Made by a program: the position numbers and the translations under genes. The notes beneath the pieces were generated by a model. That model made no database searches. It was not told where the DNA came from and worked only from the letters and a program-made list of their open reading frames with translations. Positions 43,850 through 56,704 of a DNA stretch of 64,000 nucleotides are shown here, piece after piece; positions within the stretch are counted from its first letter, which is position 1, and every line of letters starts with the position of its first letter. Origin of the DNA: Daedaleopsis sinensis (lineage: Eukaryota > Basidiomycota > Agaricomycetes > Polyporales > Polyporaceae); the NCBI GenBank assembly GCA_033807695.1, contig CM066307.1:1860001-1924000 (forward strand). Direction: 5' to 3'.

Positions 43850-45648
43850 CTACGGTTTACCGCGCAACCTCCAGATGAGGACCATGATAGCCAACGCCCA
43901 GTGCTCGAACTGGTCTTTGGACATGAACAACATTGCCTGGGTGATCACCGCCTTGATAAGTTGCGCACCCATACCCTGTGCGACAATGCTGTCAGTACGA
44001 GGGGCGGACAGAAGCCGGCAGGGTCGATTTACGGACCTGGTACCACCCAACGAAACCGTTGCGACGCCACACTCGCGCGAGGACAGTGAGCGCACCGACG
44101 TGAGCGTGGCCAGGGTTGTGGTGCGGCTTGTTGTGTTTCGGCAGCGCGACGTGCTCTTCCTCCGCGTCCTCGATATCCGCCGACCGCGCTTGGATGCGGA
44201 CCTTCGCCATGATGTACGGGTACGTGACCTGCGAACACAATTCAGTACAACGGGCACACGCTCGTGCGGACAACGCGAGGGACATACAATCGTGGCGAGC
44301 GCCTTGCTCAGCGCGCCGACGGTGAACGCCTGCCACGGGCTCAGCTTCGCGTTCGGGTTCGTCTCACCCTTCGCGAGCAGCATGATGCCCTTCACCCGCT
44401 CGAACATGCCATACGTGATCGCGGGGTTCACAGTCAGCACGAGGCCGGGCTTGATCCCGAGCCAGAGGCCCGTCACGCCCTCCTCGGCGATGATCTCGCG
44501 GGCGACCCCAAGGAGGGAGTCGTCGTACTCGTCCTTCTCCTTCTCCCCAGGCGCAGACTCGTCGCCGCCCTCCAGGTCAGCAGCCTTTCCCTTCGCCTTT
44601 CCCTTCGTCTTGTCCAGCGAGCGGCCGATCTGCTGCCGCGTCGCGATGACCGAGACGGGGATCGTGAAGATCTGCGCGAGCGCGCCGGCGGCAGCCCCTA
44701 GGATGAGCTCGGCTGCTGTGCTCAGCGGGGGCGCTGCGCTCCCGGCGGGGCGTTTCGCGGCAAGCCGCTTGATGTAGGACGTCCGCACGAACGAGTAGAA
44801 GAGGAAGTACGCGTACTCTGCGGGTCAAGTGGTGAGCATGGGCAAGACCGCGACCGCGTGTGGACTCACGCATAGAGAACGTATTGAGCATTGTCGCCAT
44901 GAATCCTCTGTAGTACCCCATGAAGCCTTCTTCCCGGAGAATACTCTCGAGTACGGAGAGGACGCCTATTTTCTCCTGGTCCGACGCGCCGATAGTAGCC
45001 GCCTGGATACGGGTCTTCACGCTTCGCTATCCGTTAGACTGCTGGTAAGTGTCTGGTGGAATAGCACGTACATATCCAGCGGGTATATGACACTGTATGA
45101 AGAGGTAGGGTTGGTAAGTCATGATGTCATACGGGACCAGCGATAGATAGGGCCGAGTTGCACGGGAGGAATAAACGCGACAACTGCTTCACAGGCAATC
45201 AGAAGCAACAGTACATATGCTGACTCTCCACCAACGCGCGTGGACATCAGGAGACTACGTTGTCTGCATGCTCCTAATGTGATATCTCACTGGAGGGGTC
45301 GCTCGCTCGGCGGTATCCTCACTCACCGGCACCCTGGCCCCAGAGACAGAATCCACAAGCGAATGAAGTGCCAACGCGGATGAACAATACGGAGACGGCT
45401 TGAAGGAGTTGCAGGGGTTGAATAGTAGAAAGCGATATAATGTTGCGGCTACGTTATGCTCGACAGCCACAGATAGCGAGCGCATGCAACCTGACAGGGC
45501 TATGAAGCACGACATCGAGTGCACTCTGCACCACTCAAACTTGAAGCTTGAAGTGCAAGCAACGAGAGACTCACGCGTTACTGACACATCCTCCTAATGC
45601 TCCGGCGAGCGCGTAGCCAAACGGCGTGAGTTGCGTGGGTTTTGGCAT
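43850..45648 (-). CDS. Mitochondrial-carrier-family transporter, probably peroxisomal nucleotide carrier
   Basis: A six-helix SLC25-type carrier. Exon 1 (45575-45648) encodes MPKPTQLTPFGYALAGALGG. A roughly 490-bp intron and a 20-odd-bp exon near 45070 then restore the first signature, YPLDIVKTRIQ. The next join gives NTFSM-QYAYFLFYSFVRTSY. The second repeat carries a diverged signature, TIPVSVIATRQQ, followed by an acidic insert (EGGDESAPGEKEKDEYDD) and GVTGLWLGIKPGLVLTVNPA. The third repeat has the signature TYPYIMAKVRIQA. The ending is QLIKAVITQAMLFMSKDQFE. The degenerate second motif and the long loop are, to my knowledge, features of peroxisomal carriers (PMP47/ANT1 type), which exchange ATP for AMP across the peroxisomal membrane. 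Mitochondrial location is the alternative. The carrier family is certain; the substrate is not. Confidence 0.82.
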
Positions 45649-46458
45649 CGCGTGTCGGTGTAAGAAGACCTGGAAAGCGGGTAGGAAGACGCTTAACGTC
45701 GAAACGAGCCCAGAGGGATTGCACGAGGAAGAATAGGGAGGAGGTGGATATAGTACAAGACGAGTTGGGGTACCCCGGGGCGGAGGAGAGCAAGCCGGAG
45801 GACCGGGACCTAACCGGGACCGGTATACACAGGGCCGCTTCACGTGCATCTCGTCGAACTGGTGCGGTGAATTTCCAAGTTCAGCCAAAGTCTCGGACTC
45901 CCGCCCGCAGAGCTAGCGCTTCGCTCTGAACACTTTCTCAGCCAAGTTCCAACGTATTAATGCAGCTGCATGAAACCGACGCTGAAAGAACATGTCCATT
46001 ATATCACTGCTACCAGTGGTTGTAGTAGCAGACGCAAGTATCGGTATGCTACGTACGTATGTAACATGAGTAGTTCTCCTCGTTCTCGTTCTTTCGAACA
46101 ATCAAGTCCGTGGAAGGGGCGGCGAGAACCCGAGCCCACACAGCGGATACAACCAACGTCAACAACGGGGATACGTAAACAAAGCCAGCTAGGGGAAAAC
46201 AAGATAGAATGTCCAGCACGAGACTAGGTAAACAAGAAATGTGTGTGTCCGTAAAACTTGAGAGTGGTGCTATGCTGCAGCAGTGAAGAGATAGAAGTGG
46301 GTAAACTTGTAGAGGAGAGGTCGTAAAGAGAAGCGTCCGAGCGCGGAGGATCGCGTTGGGTGTCAGCGCGAAGATAGTTGAAGGTGTCGCGGTATTAGAG
46401 AATGGGAGGGGGAGGGGGACAAGGAGCGTGCCGCGGCCGGATAGTCACCGCTCACCGC
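45649..46458. other. Intergenic spacer between carrier and GH17 genes
   Basis: About 810 bp holding the carrier upstream region and the GH17 3' flank, both on the minus strand. A G-rich run lies at about 46403-46420. No gene or structured repeat seen. Confidence 0.5.
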
Positions 46459-48781
46459 TCAGTTGCAAGTCGGAATGGTGATATCCTTCAAAGTTCGGCT
46501 GTTTAAGAGCAGGTATCAGCAGGGGGCCGAACGAATGCACCGACGTCGCACGACTTACTTCGAGTAGAACAGACCCCAGTGACCCTGCAACAAGTCTCAG
46601 AGTGAGTGATGCCCAGAATAACACACCACCGTCTTGACAAAATGTCCAGAACGCACCTCGACACCACCGAATTGGACATCCTTCCATGGCTCATCGAAGT
46701 ACTACAAACGGTCACCGTTCAACTTCTATGCCGCCTGAAAGTAGCTAGGATCTGCGTACCTCGAAGAAGAAGTAGCCCGTGTTGTTGGCGTTAGCTTGGC
46801 AGACCCACGTATCGAGGAAGGTCTACCGGACAAGGAGACTCAGTGCTAGCACCAAACGACCCAGCTCCCCAAACGCACCTGAAGATTGGCTTCCGACGCG
46901 GTCGACGGCCCATTGCTCTCGCTGCCCACATCCTTGGAAGCCTGCGTACGATAGTACACACACGATCAGCCTCGACCCCGAGCCCCCCAACAGCCGGCAG
47001 AGCACAAAGCACAAAGCACTCACCGTCGGCCAGCCCGTCTCCGCGATGTACATCGTCGGGTTGTTCGAGAGCGCGGCCGCGGCCGCGACGTTCGTCGTCT
47101 GGAAGAAGTCCGCCACCCAGCCCGCGGCGTCCGCGATCGACTGGTTCGCGAACCACGCGTGGATGTTCGCCATCCCGAAGTCGACGCTCTGCAGCACCTG
47201 CGTGTTGAAGAAGCTGCCCGCGTCCGCCGTCCCGATCGGGATCTTCTTCGGCAGGTTCAGCGCCGCGACCGCCTGGCGGGTGTCGGTGATGTTCGCGAGC
47301 AGCAGCTGCGCGCCGGCGTTGCCGGCGGCGCTGTTGGGGTCGTCGGAGCCGTGGTCGAGCACCCAGCTGAGCGTGTGCGTCAGTATATGCTGTGAGTGAG
47401 AGGAGGAGGCCGTGGTGAAGCTCACTTCAGGATGAACTCGTTTCCGACGCTGATACCCGCGATGTGGTCAGTGCCGTACTTCTGGATGGCGGCGATGATC
47501 GCATCCCGTTGTCTCTGATACGGGGCGGGGTCGTCGGCGGTTGGGTAGTTTCCGAGCCAGACTTGCATGTCGACCTTGGTCTGCTTGATCGCCTCGAGCT
47601 GTGTCCCGTACTCAGTCAACCGTGCAGAAGTGCACTATGTGCAGCGTCACGTACCACGAGCTCGGTCTGGTTGCAGTCGGCGCCGTACAAACGGATTTGC
47701 TGAGACGCCAAACAGTATCAGCTCCAGGTCGGTGACGGTCATAGAACGGATGTAAGCATACCGTAGTGAGCTGCGACATAAGCTGACAAGAACAATTGCT
47801 GATCAGCCACGGTCACCTCGTATGCGATGTAACTCCTGCTACTTTACCTGAATATCCGTGATGATATCCTCTGTGCAACGCGAAGCGCTTGTGAGCGATT
47901 TGGAGGACCAAACGGAGATGCACGAGACGTACGGAGGTTATTGCCGCAGGCAGGGTATTGCGAGTTTTCCGGAGTGTACGCGAGGGCGAAGAACGACTTC
48001 TTGAGCCTCGAATCGAGCACGAACGAGCTCGGGTCGTTGGGGTCGGACTGCGTGACGGCGTTGGACGACGAGGATTTAGAGCCCGAGGACTTGTGGCTCT
48101 TCGCCACGGTCACCCCAACTGCAACGCCGACGATGATGAGGACGATGATAGCAGTCACGGCACCAATCACCTGGCCAGTGGGAGACGCATCAGCAGCAAA
48201 TTCAACTTCACGCTCAAGGACCGTGCCCCCTTCGCTTCGCCCACCTCCCCAAGGCGCAGACGCCGCTGAACCCCCATGCGTGCACGGTCCTAGGACAAGA
48301 GAAGATAAGACAGGACTCACAATCCACTTGGACCGCCTGCTCCGGGACTGCTCCTTCTCGAGCCACGCGCTGGAGCTGAAGGCGTTGTTGGAGTACGACG
48401 GGCGGACGTTGGCGTAGCCCTGCTGGCCGTGTCCGTGTCCCTGGCTGAGCGGCATCGCGGGGTCGTCGGAGTCCGTGTGCTCGACGCGGATGTAGCTGTC
48501 GCGGGCCGCGTGCGCGGGGGAGGGAGACCGCGAGTAGTCGAGCGAGGCGGAGCTGTGTCGCGGGGAGGGGGTGAGGGTGAGGGCGTACGGGTCGTCTATG
48601 CTAGATAAACGGTGTGGGGGCTGCGCAGCAGCGTCCGGGTCGGCGAAAGAGGGTGTTTGAAGGGGAATGATTCAGACAAGGTCAGTCTTGGCCAGGCGCG
48701 CGTTGGGAAGAGTCTGAGGAGGAAACGCACAGGGAGGTACGACCCCACCGGGCTTTCAGTGTCACGGCCCCGGGGCGGCAT
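46459..48781 (-). CDS. Membrane-anchored GH17 glucan endo-1,3-beta-glucosidase
   Basis: GH17 enzymes cut or remodel beta-1,3-glucan in the fungal wall. I start at 48781 (MPPRGRDTESPVGSYLP), joined across a short intron to PPHRLSSIDDPYALTLTPSP; an upstream in-frame ATG at 48823 is an alternative. A cytoplasmic Ser/Tyr-rich head precedes an uncleaved transmembrane anchor (VIGAVTAIIVLIIVGVAVGV), then a Ser-rich stem and the catalytic domain. Visible in the domain are IRLYGADCNQTELV, MQVWLGNYPTADDPA, the acid/base region GISVGNEFIL, ADAGSFFNTQVLQSVDFGMA, IHAWFANQ, the nucleophile region MYIAETGWPT, TGYFFFEYFDEPWK, and EGHWGLFYSNRTLKDITIP ending TC-N. Both catalytic Glu residues are present. About nine short introns. 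The type II anchor places the enzyme at the plasma membrane facing the wall. Confidence 0.9.
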
Positions 48782-49030
48782 TGCAGTTCGTCCGAATTCA
48801 GTGAAGTCGCTTATGTTCGTCACTTGGCCGCGTCACAGGCTGCCAGTCGTCGGTCGCCCGGTGGCTTGTCTCAGTCAGTCGAGGTCGTCAGTGGCGGGCA
48901 GCGTGGCCCTTCGTGAGTGTCGTGCGAGAGAGAGGAAGACAGAGCGCTTTGAGCACGGACGGACGCCTTTAGCTCAATTCTCGACGGCCAGGGCTATGGG
49001 CCGCGGACTGCCTCGCCCGCACAGCAACTC
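48782..49030. promoter_or_regulatory. Upstream region of GH17 gene
   Basis: About 250 bp between the GH17 start and the left end of the palindromic element. With the element inserted immediately upstream, most of the original GH17 promoter beyond this point is displaced by about 1.9 kb. No TATA box is obvious. Confidence 0.35.
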
Positions 49031-50915
49031 TACTGCCATTTTCACACCGCTTGTCGTTTGGGCGCGCGCGTCGTGAATGGCGCCACACGACAAGCTCTCC
49101 CAAATCCTCCCCCTTTGAAACTTCGAAACTCGATATCTCCTGAATCGCTGGCCGTAATGCCTTGATTTCTTCATTGTTCTACTCTACTTGGCGATCTGCA
49201 TCTCTCGGTGCTCTAAGCTTGACGATCGGACCACTCTACCCTCCCCGGCCACAATGCCCCCAGTTCAGCCACTCCGATGCTCGACAGTGGATATCTCCTC
49301 AATGGATCCATATTTCGACACGAAGTCTTCGATATCTTGGCTTGGAGGCTAGTGGGAGGATACGGGCTCGATTTGGTACGTCCCTCATCGCTCCTCGCTC
49401 TCATCGGCAACTGGCTTAACCCCTGCCATATCATCCACAGTCCTCATCCTGCTAGGGAGGTTGCTGGGATGCATGCATCCTATTCTGGCACTGCTCAACG
49501 ACGCGCTTTGGACGGTACTCATTGTTACTCGATGCGGCCGCTGCATCGTTGCAGACCACAACCTCCTCGGAGCTGCCACCCTCGACACTCGAAACACGAT
49601 TCCTCTTCAACCACGCTGGATATTGGTGTGATTTCTGCGGATTCGTGATCTGATGGGTGGTCTGGAGGGTATGGAAGGAGAATGGTGTGTCTTTGATTGT
49701 CCATTCCATCGCTGTCAATATGCTCCTTCCCCCCATACCCCTCGGCTATGTCAATTTGCACGTAGAAATAACAGGACCTCGGTCAAATTGGCTTAAGGGC
49801 ATGTCTACTGCATTGAGAATGCTTGTGAGTGTTCTACATATATATCTATCGTGTATATCCGCTTCCCCACCCAGTACTCCTCTTGGAGGCGATATACTAT
49901 ACTCCTTCTCATTCATGGTCTCATTTACCAGAATATATACCATGTGAGCATCTGCAAGTGTTGGGAATGAGTGAGAAGTCTTCTTTGTGTCAATCAAATA
50001 CATTTTCCATGGAAATATGGACTACTGCAACGTATGTCCATGCTTCATGGGGTTCACAGAGAGCACATACAGGGTTGTGATCTAGGACGCCTATGTCGTC
50101 TTTCTGGTGACTATTTTCCACTCATTGGAGGTGCTTAAAACATATTCCAGTGGTATTGACACGAGTAGGCATGATAGCTATCATGTTGTACAAGGGGGGC
50201 ACATGGGAGGTACTAACAGCGAAAGAACGGATGGTGGAAAACACACCTATCTTCCTCTATACCCTCCAAACGACCCATCCGATCCTAAATCAAGAAGAAT
50301 CACATCCATATCCATCGTAGTTGAAGAGGAATTGTGTTTCGAGTGTCGAGGGTAGCAATTCCGGGTGCGGTGTGGTCTGCAACGACGCAGCCGCAGCGTC
50401 GGGTAAAGACGAGTACCGTTCAGTGTGCATCGTCGAGTAGTGCCAGAGTATGAAGCATGTAGCCTTCCCAGCAGTCTTCCTAGTAGGTTGGGGACGGTGT
50501 TTGCGCGGATGATATGGCAGGGGGTGAGCCAGTTGCCGATGAGAGCGAGGAGCGATGAGGGACGTACCAAATCGAGCCCGTATCCTCCCACTAGCCTCCA
50601 AGCCAAGATATCGAAGACTTCGTGTCGAAATATGGATCCATTGAGGAGATATCCACTGTCGAGCATCGGAGTGGCTGAACTGGGGGGGGCATTGTAGCCG
50701 AGGAGGGTAGAGTGGTCCGATCGTCAAGCTTAGAGCACCGAGAGATGCAGATCGCCAAGTAGAGTAGAACAATGAAGAAATCAAGGCATTACGGCCAGCG
50801 GTTCAGGAGATATCGAGTTTCGAAGTTTCAAAGGGGGAGGATTTGGGAGAGCTTGTCGTGTGGCGCCATTCACGACGCGCGCGCCCAAACGACAAGCGGT
50901 GTGAAAATGGCAGTA
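49031..50915. mobile_element. 1.9-kb palindromic element with about 690-bp inverted arms, flanked by TA
   Basis: The left arm (49031 to about 49720) and right arm (about 50230-50915) are inverted copies: both ends read TACTGCCATTTTCACACCGC inward, and identity is very high for the outer 350 bp, falling towards the centre. A spacer of about 500 bp lies between. The TA at each end fits a TA target duplication. Each arm contains the same reading-frame block (LNGSIFRHEVFDILAWRLVG followed by GYGLDL) and a downstream LLGRLLG block, in one arm interrupted by a stop, so the arms may carry a duplicated gene fragment rather than simple terminal repeats. No transposase was recognised. It could be a foldback element or a head-to-head pair of a non-autonomous element. 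Confidence 0.75.
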
Positions 50916-51667
50916 ATCTAGTTCAACGTTGGCCATGGGCTCGAGCGCTTACATCATCCTATGTCTTCCGCCGCAACTACACATCTTACCGCCGCACATA
51001 CTCGTTTTACATCTAAGTACCGAATGCCAAATGGTTGCCCGTGGTCGAACCGTTGTCAAGCTGGGTGGGAGGGGACATGACGGCGGAAATATGATTAGGC
51101 AAAGCAGCAAGCGCTTTCTACTTATAACTGCGCTAAATATACACCACGGCAGCGCGTCCTTGTCCGAAGACTAAGTATGTACCGTACGCCTTGACCGAAA
51201 CAAAGTCCACGTTATGACAACATGTTTGTGCCGCGAGATCGAATGCGGTAGGTAGGTAGCGGAGGAGGAGGAGGGATACTGGGCTCAGAGAGGCGGGATT
51301 TCGTTCAGTGACTGTGGGAGTGAGGAATATCTGGTATGGGTCACGGTCGAGCACAAATGACGGAGACGATTGCAATGCATGGAGCTCAGGCAGTCTGAAG
51401 ACTATCGCAACAACAATATATGTATCATAACAACATCGTGACGGACATCCGACGGCAGCCGGCGCCCCCTCGCGGTCGGGCCCCGTCTGCCGCCACCAAG
51501 TTGCAGTAGAAGGGCGGGAATATGACGCACGGAAGATAGAGCTAGCAAAGGCGGTGTACATGTAGGGGTGGTATAGCAGGTGTGGAAGCGGGGTGCCAGC
51601 GGCGGCGATGGGTAAATGAGCGACGATGAAGAGGACGTGTACTGGGCAGCATCGCGCGGGCGGCCGG
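50916..51667. other. Intergenic spacer
   Basis: This is the 3' flank of the RhoGAP gene and the right flank of the palindromic element. A minus-strand frame across 51133-51720 is open but overlaps the RhoGAP end and shows no family similarity. A GGA/GAG-rich patch occurs near 51265-51280. No gene seen. Confidence 0.4.
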
Positions 51668-53822
51668 TCACCCGTGGTTTGGGCCGCCGCTCGCCGTGCG
51701 CCCTGGCTGCACGGACGCACGTTTCTGCTTCTTGACGAGCTTCGCGTGGCGCTCCTCCTCCGGTATCCGGCTCGTCTTCGACGAGGGCAGCGTCCGGCTG
51801 CGCGTCACCGTGACGATTGAGTTCGAGCGCGAGGGGGGTGTTTCGACCACAGGCGACAGCTTCTCTCCTTCCACTGGCGATTTCTCTGCAGCGTTCACAG
51901 CGGCTCTTCAGCGGCGTCCTGCGCGCAACATGCACGTTACCACGCACCTCCGGAGCGTTCAGTCGTCGTTCGCCGCCGTCCGATCTTCTTGGGCACATCC
52001 CTGCTGATCAGCTTCCACCCACCACACTCTTCATCTGAGCTGACCAGGATGTCCGCGACCGGCTCCGTCATCGGCACCGTCACCGCGCTGTCCGACGGCT
52101 TCGTCGTGGGAGGTGGCGGGATGTCGAGCATGAACCAGTCTTGGTGCTTGATCAGGAACTCGAGCACGTCCTGGCTGAGCTGGTGCTCCTGCGGCGACAT
52201 CTCGTGCGAGGGATGTGCGATAAGGGCCGGCCGGAAGATTACCGCCAGATCTGCACCGCGTTTGCCTGTATCAGCGTTAAAGCCGGCGATGGAGGTGTGG
52301 CAGACGCACTCTTCGCCGTCATGAGGTTCTTGTCCGACTTGCGTGCGAACACGGAGAGCAGGTCCAGGACGTATAGCAGGAGGTACTGGTTTGCACGGGG
52401 TAGTGATCGAATTAGGCGTTTGTATGTCGCTATCACTTCTTCTTCGTTATGTGGCTGCTTTGCTGGACTGGACGCATCAGCGGATGATCCATTTATTGCT
52501 AGTTCTGCACATATCTCACCAAGGGCGTCTCGGAACTACGGGCGGTCAGCGAGAGCACGGCATAGAACGAGAGGAATGCTCACCAAATGGTACATGTCGT
52601 GGGGTATCACGGGTTCCTGCGATACGTTAGGGAATACGGGCAAGCGATACACGAGAGCACGTACGGGCATCTGGGTGAGGTATCGTCGGAATACACTGGC
52701 AACGTCGTGCGTCGTGAACTGCTCCTTTTTCCAGTCGAGGCTCTTCCCGTACTGCACACGGCGAAGGGCGACAGGTTACGGGTCGGTGTGAAGAGGAACG
52801 AGGATGGTCACGCACTCGTGGGGGGCTCTCGAACATGGCCTGCAGTTCCCGCATGCGCTTATTTGACCCGTTGACACGGAACGTACCCTCGACCTCAGTC
52901 GCTACGACGGCTCAGCACGTTGCCAGAGTTCGAAGGGGGGCCGACGTACCGTTCTCCTTGAGATACAGCCCACTGGCAACGACAGGCGTACGCACAGGAA
53001 TGAGCCGCGGGGATAGAGAGGGCGGGCCCGGACGCACCATTTCGCGACGACGACGGGGATGTACCCCCACACGTAGAGCTCCCCGTTCGCATTCGCGGTC
53101 GAGATCTGCACGTTCGCGCACTTGAGGCTCTCCTTGAGCGGTTTTCCGAACACCATGCTCTCGCCCGCGCCCGCCTTCTTCTCCTCGGCCTCCTTCTTCA
53201 CCCTCTGCGCAAACGTAAAGTGGTTCCACCACGTCTTCAGGCCCGCCTTCGTCTGCGCCAGCGCCGGCTCCTGCGGGTACGCGGGGCCGGGTCCGGGTGC
53301 GGGCATCGGGGCGGTCGTCATGAGGTCGGGGGGCGTGGCAGGAGAGGGGCTGCTCTGGTTGGTTCCCGTGCCCGCTTGGGGATGCTGCGAGGGGGGCTGC
53401 TGAGGCGCGCGCGCGACGGCGGCTGCGGGGGTGCCAAACGGGCGAGTGGGGGTGTCGAGGGTGCTGGATCGTCGGCGATGGCCCCGCGCGAGGAGGCCGA
53501 GGAGCGGTCTGCGGCGGGTGCGAGAGGCCAGGGCGGGAGGCGGAGACACGATCGGGGGCGTGGGCGCGTGCTTGGAGGGCGAAGCCACCGACGTCAGTGC
53601 GTCGAGTCGGAGGGCGGGGCGTCGGAGGGCGGGGCGTTGGGCGGGCGGGCGGGCTGCTTGCGGCGAGGAGGAGGATGGAGAAAGGGGGCGGGATGGGGGC
53701 TGCTGGGTGATGCTCGGAGACAAGGTGCGATTGGCGAATGCTTCCGCGGGGCCAGCTGCTCCACGGTCGACTACGTAGCCGGCGGACGCCCAGCGCAGGA
53801 GGACGATGTACACAGCTTCCAT
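51668..53822 (-). CDS. RhoGAP-domain protein, copy 1 (5' end uncertain)
   Basis: Rho GTPase-activating proteins switch off Rho/Rac/Cdc42 in polarity and actin control. The N-terminal part is Pro/Ser/Ala-rich and disordered (LSPSITQQPPSRPLSPSSSS, RRPLLGLLARGHRRRSSTLD), then AGLKTWWNHFTFAQRVKKEA, VFGKPLKESLKCANVQISTA, the arginine-finger region VEGTFRVNGSNKRMRELQA, KEQFTTHDVASVFRRYLTQM, EPVIPHDMYHL, NQYLLLYVLDLLSVFARKSD and NLMTAKNLAVIFRPALIAHP. The last intron is joined as TTTERSG-EKSPVEGEKLSP, giving a basic Ser-rich tail and a stop at 51668. The Arg finger and the NLA-F-P helix are present, so GAP activity is likely. I use the ATG at 53822 provisionally; an upstream exon is possible. The 3' two thirds is repeated at 62735-64000. 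Confidence 0.85.
51964..53215. repeat. Segmental duplication, copy 1
   Basis: This segment of the RhoGAP gene matches 62735-64000 in direct orientation at an estimated 95% or more, introns included. The match stops abruptly at its left end, 51964, which falls at the start of the last intron of copy 1 (minus strand sense). Differences cluster in introns (52256-52300 and 52975-53005). Confidence 0.9.
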
Positions 53823-56704
53823 CTTCGCATACAATACTTGCACTACTACCACTAGTATTTGTACACCCTCTGCGGACCTTGGCACCTGCACTGCGCCTGC
53901 CGCGGCACTCTCGCGGGACTGGCTATGTATGTACGGCAGATGTGAATGTATGCTAACACCGGAGCTCGTGCAATCGAAGTCCATGGCATGTGTGCACTTG
54001 TGATCGAGCGGACGGGCTGCGCCACAAACCACGCCCGGGACACTCCCCGTCCGCTCCTGCCACTCGAGTGCAGTGTCTGCCTTGGACGCGGACCGGTACC
54101 CACCCACAGGTGAGCGCATACAGCCTGCCCGTTACATTGTGTACTAATCTGTATCAACTTTCAACAGAAGCACAGTCCCAAATACACTCGCATACCCTCA
54201 CCTTCGCTCTCAGCCGCACTCGCACACCGTCCTCCCCGGCTTCGCTCTATCCCGGCCGCCCTCTGGCACGCATCCACCACAGCGGCGCATGCCACGCTCA
54301 GCCGCCCTCGCTCTTCACGTCGCCGCCCCCGCTCTTCACGTCGCCGCCATCTCGAGAACACCAGTGCGCCCCTTGGCACCCTCTCTCACCCACAGCTGCA
54401 CGTACGTTCATATGTGCGTTCATATGCGCATACAAACCTGTCACTGACCGTCTTCTATCCTCAGCTCCAACTGTCGTCTCGCCCCTGCAACACGTCCTGC
54501 ATAGGATACAAGGTCGACTCCTCCCCCCACCGAATTCCGCCTGCAGCGGAGCGAATACTCGTCGGATAGCCATGCGAATGGGCTTATCCGATTCGCGCTC
54601 CATCCCCGAATCAGACCATATGCGCTTCGACGTGCAGGACCAACAACTCCGTGCGCTGCATCCCTAATAGCGCGCATACTGTGAGCGAAATCGCTATATA
54701 TTCCGACGCTGATGCTCCCCTGCCGCACAGATACGCGTCCGAGCACGCGCGAACACCTATCCAACGCCCCCCACAATCGCGGGCCGATCCGACGACATTG
54801 GGAAATCGGTCGAAATCAACCATTCCATTGCATTCCATGGGCCGACATCTCATATACGTCCTTTTCCCCCCGTCCGCGGCCAGCACTCGAGTGTAAGTGC
54901 ATGCTTGCACATGCGCGACACTCGTACGACCTTCTGCGACGGCGCATTCCGCAGGACGACGCGAGGCCGTCCAGATCCGAGTCGGCCGAAGGTGCGCGGC
55001 CATATCCGACATATCTCCCCGCACCCTCGTCCGTCCGCATGCTAACACACACTCACAGAATCGCCCGAACGTTCCGCACCGGATGCATGCGCTCGCACGG
55101 CGATCGGAGGAGGTCGACAGGATCGCCATGCAGACGATCTCATGGGTGTCGGGAGAGCGCATGCGCTCCCGCCCCGCCGACGGCCCGCCCCCACACTCAA
55201 ACACGCTGGAACACATTCAGGGGCCTCGGAGACCGCGAGCGACGCGGTCCGGAGCCGGAGACGTGAGGTCTCAAGGCGACCGCATGTGCCGCTGCGCCCG
55301 CCTTGTCGGCTCGAGCGAGGTCGCGCCGGATGCGCACTCTCCGGGCACGAGAGGCGGTCCTTCCGGATAGGATACACCGCCAGCCAGAGACTGAGTGAGT
55401 GCGCCGTGAGCTCGTCGGTCTCTCGCCCGCTTTCTGTCCGCTGTGTTCATGCGCTGACCCACTGGCACGTCCAGCGCGACAGTGGCGCGAGGCGATCTCG
55501 ACGCCGCCCACGACGTGCTCACCGCCGTCGCCGTCGCCGTCGTCTGTGCTCGCTCGAGACACGCCGCAGCGAGCACGAGTCTAGAAGCAGCGGCCGGCGT
55601 CGTCCCCGTCCCCATCCCCGTCCGCGGCTCGGCCTCAGACCTCGACTTCGTGCGACCGGACCCGCCCCGGCCGTGCTCGCAACACTCGGACCGCGGTCTG
55701 CGCCTCCCGCCTCCCGCGGCCGACTTGGCCACAGCGGGTGAAGACCGCCGCCGCCGCCGCCTGGTCTCGAGCACGAGGACTCGGAGTGCGCCGACTGCGC
55801 TCAGCCGTCGCCCCCCGGGTCCTACGAGTCTCGGAGTCCGCGTCCGAGTCCGATCCGTCGCGTGTGTACGGATCCCGCGGTGCGCTCTGCCAGTGGGGCC
55901 CGGAGTAGTGGGCGGGACGTGCCCGACCCGGGACGAGTCAGGGCGGCGCGGGACGGGCTATGTACTGTGTACTGTGTACTATGCATGTATGTAGTAGTCG
56001 GGTTCTATGAAAATGAACTTGAACTTCAAGTTCATGCGTGGCGTCCGAGTCGTGCCCGTGCTCTCTCGTCGGTGCGCGACTGTGCGGGGACAACAGCGGC
56101 AGACGGGCGTGCCGGACGTGCTCTCCTGTTCGGTGTGCAGAGAGAGAGAGAGAGAGGGGGGCGACGTCGTAGGGAGCGTGGCCCTGCGATGTCCGGTCAG
56201 TTTTAGGCGCAGGAGCATGTAGATGTACATGGGCAACACTCACCGGCGCGCCCGGAGCCGTTCGTGACGGTGTAGCCAGCGGGAGCGTATCGCAGGCTTC
56301 GGACCGTGTAGCTTGTATGTAGATAAGAGCGGGGGCGGGGCCTGGTAGTATCGGCGGGCGGTCAACGGTCGAACGGACTGTGAGATACTAATGAACAATT
56401 TGTGACTTACTTCGTTTGACCGGTCGTCCGGCATGCCAGTGATAGAAGGGATGAGAAGCCGTTGCATCCGTCTCGCCCACGAGGTGCTGTAGGGTTGACA
56501 TTCGGATCGCGCTTGAGATGCAGGAAGGGGTGCAGATACGCACTATATGGGTAAATACCTGAGTCGGAGCCGGAGTCGTGGGCTCGGTCGGAGTCGCACC
56601 GCGCGGGGTATGTAGCAGCTCAGCTGCAGTCGGTGCGCCAGCCGCACAGTCAAGCCTGACGACATCAAGTCAGCTCACGAGCGATCGATATGTACAGGGT
56701 ACTG

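Noticed and set aside
54000..54670. Confident gene call for the + strand frame ending LRALHP
   Set aside because: The frame stays open through putative introns, has no domain and no clear start; it is kept only as part of the unresolved region.
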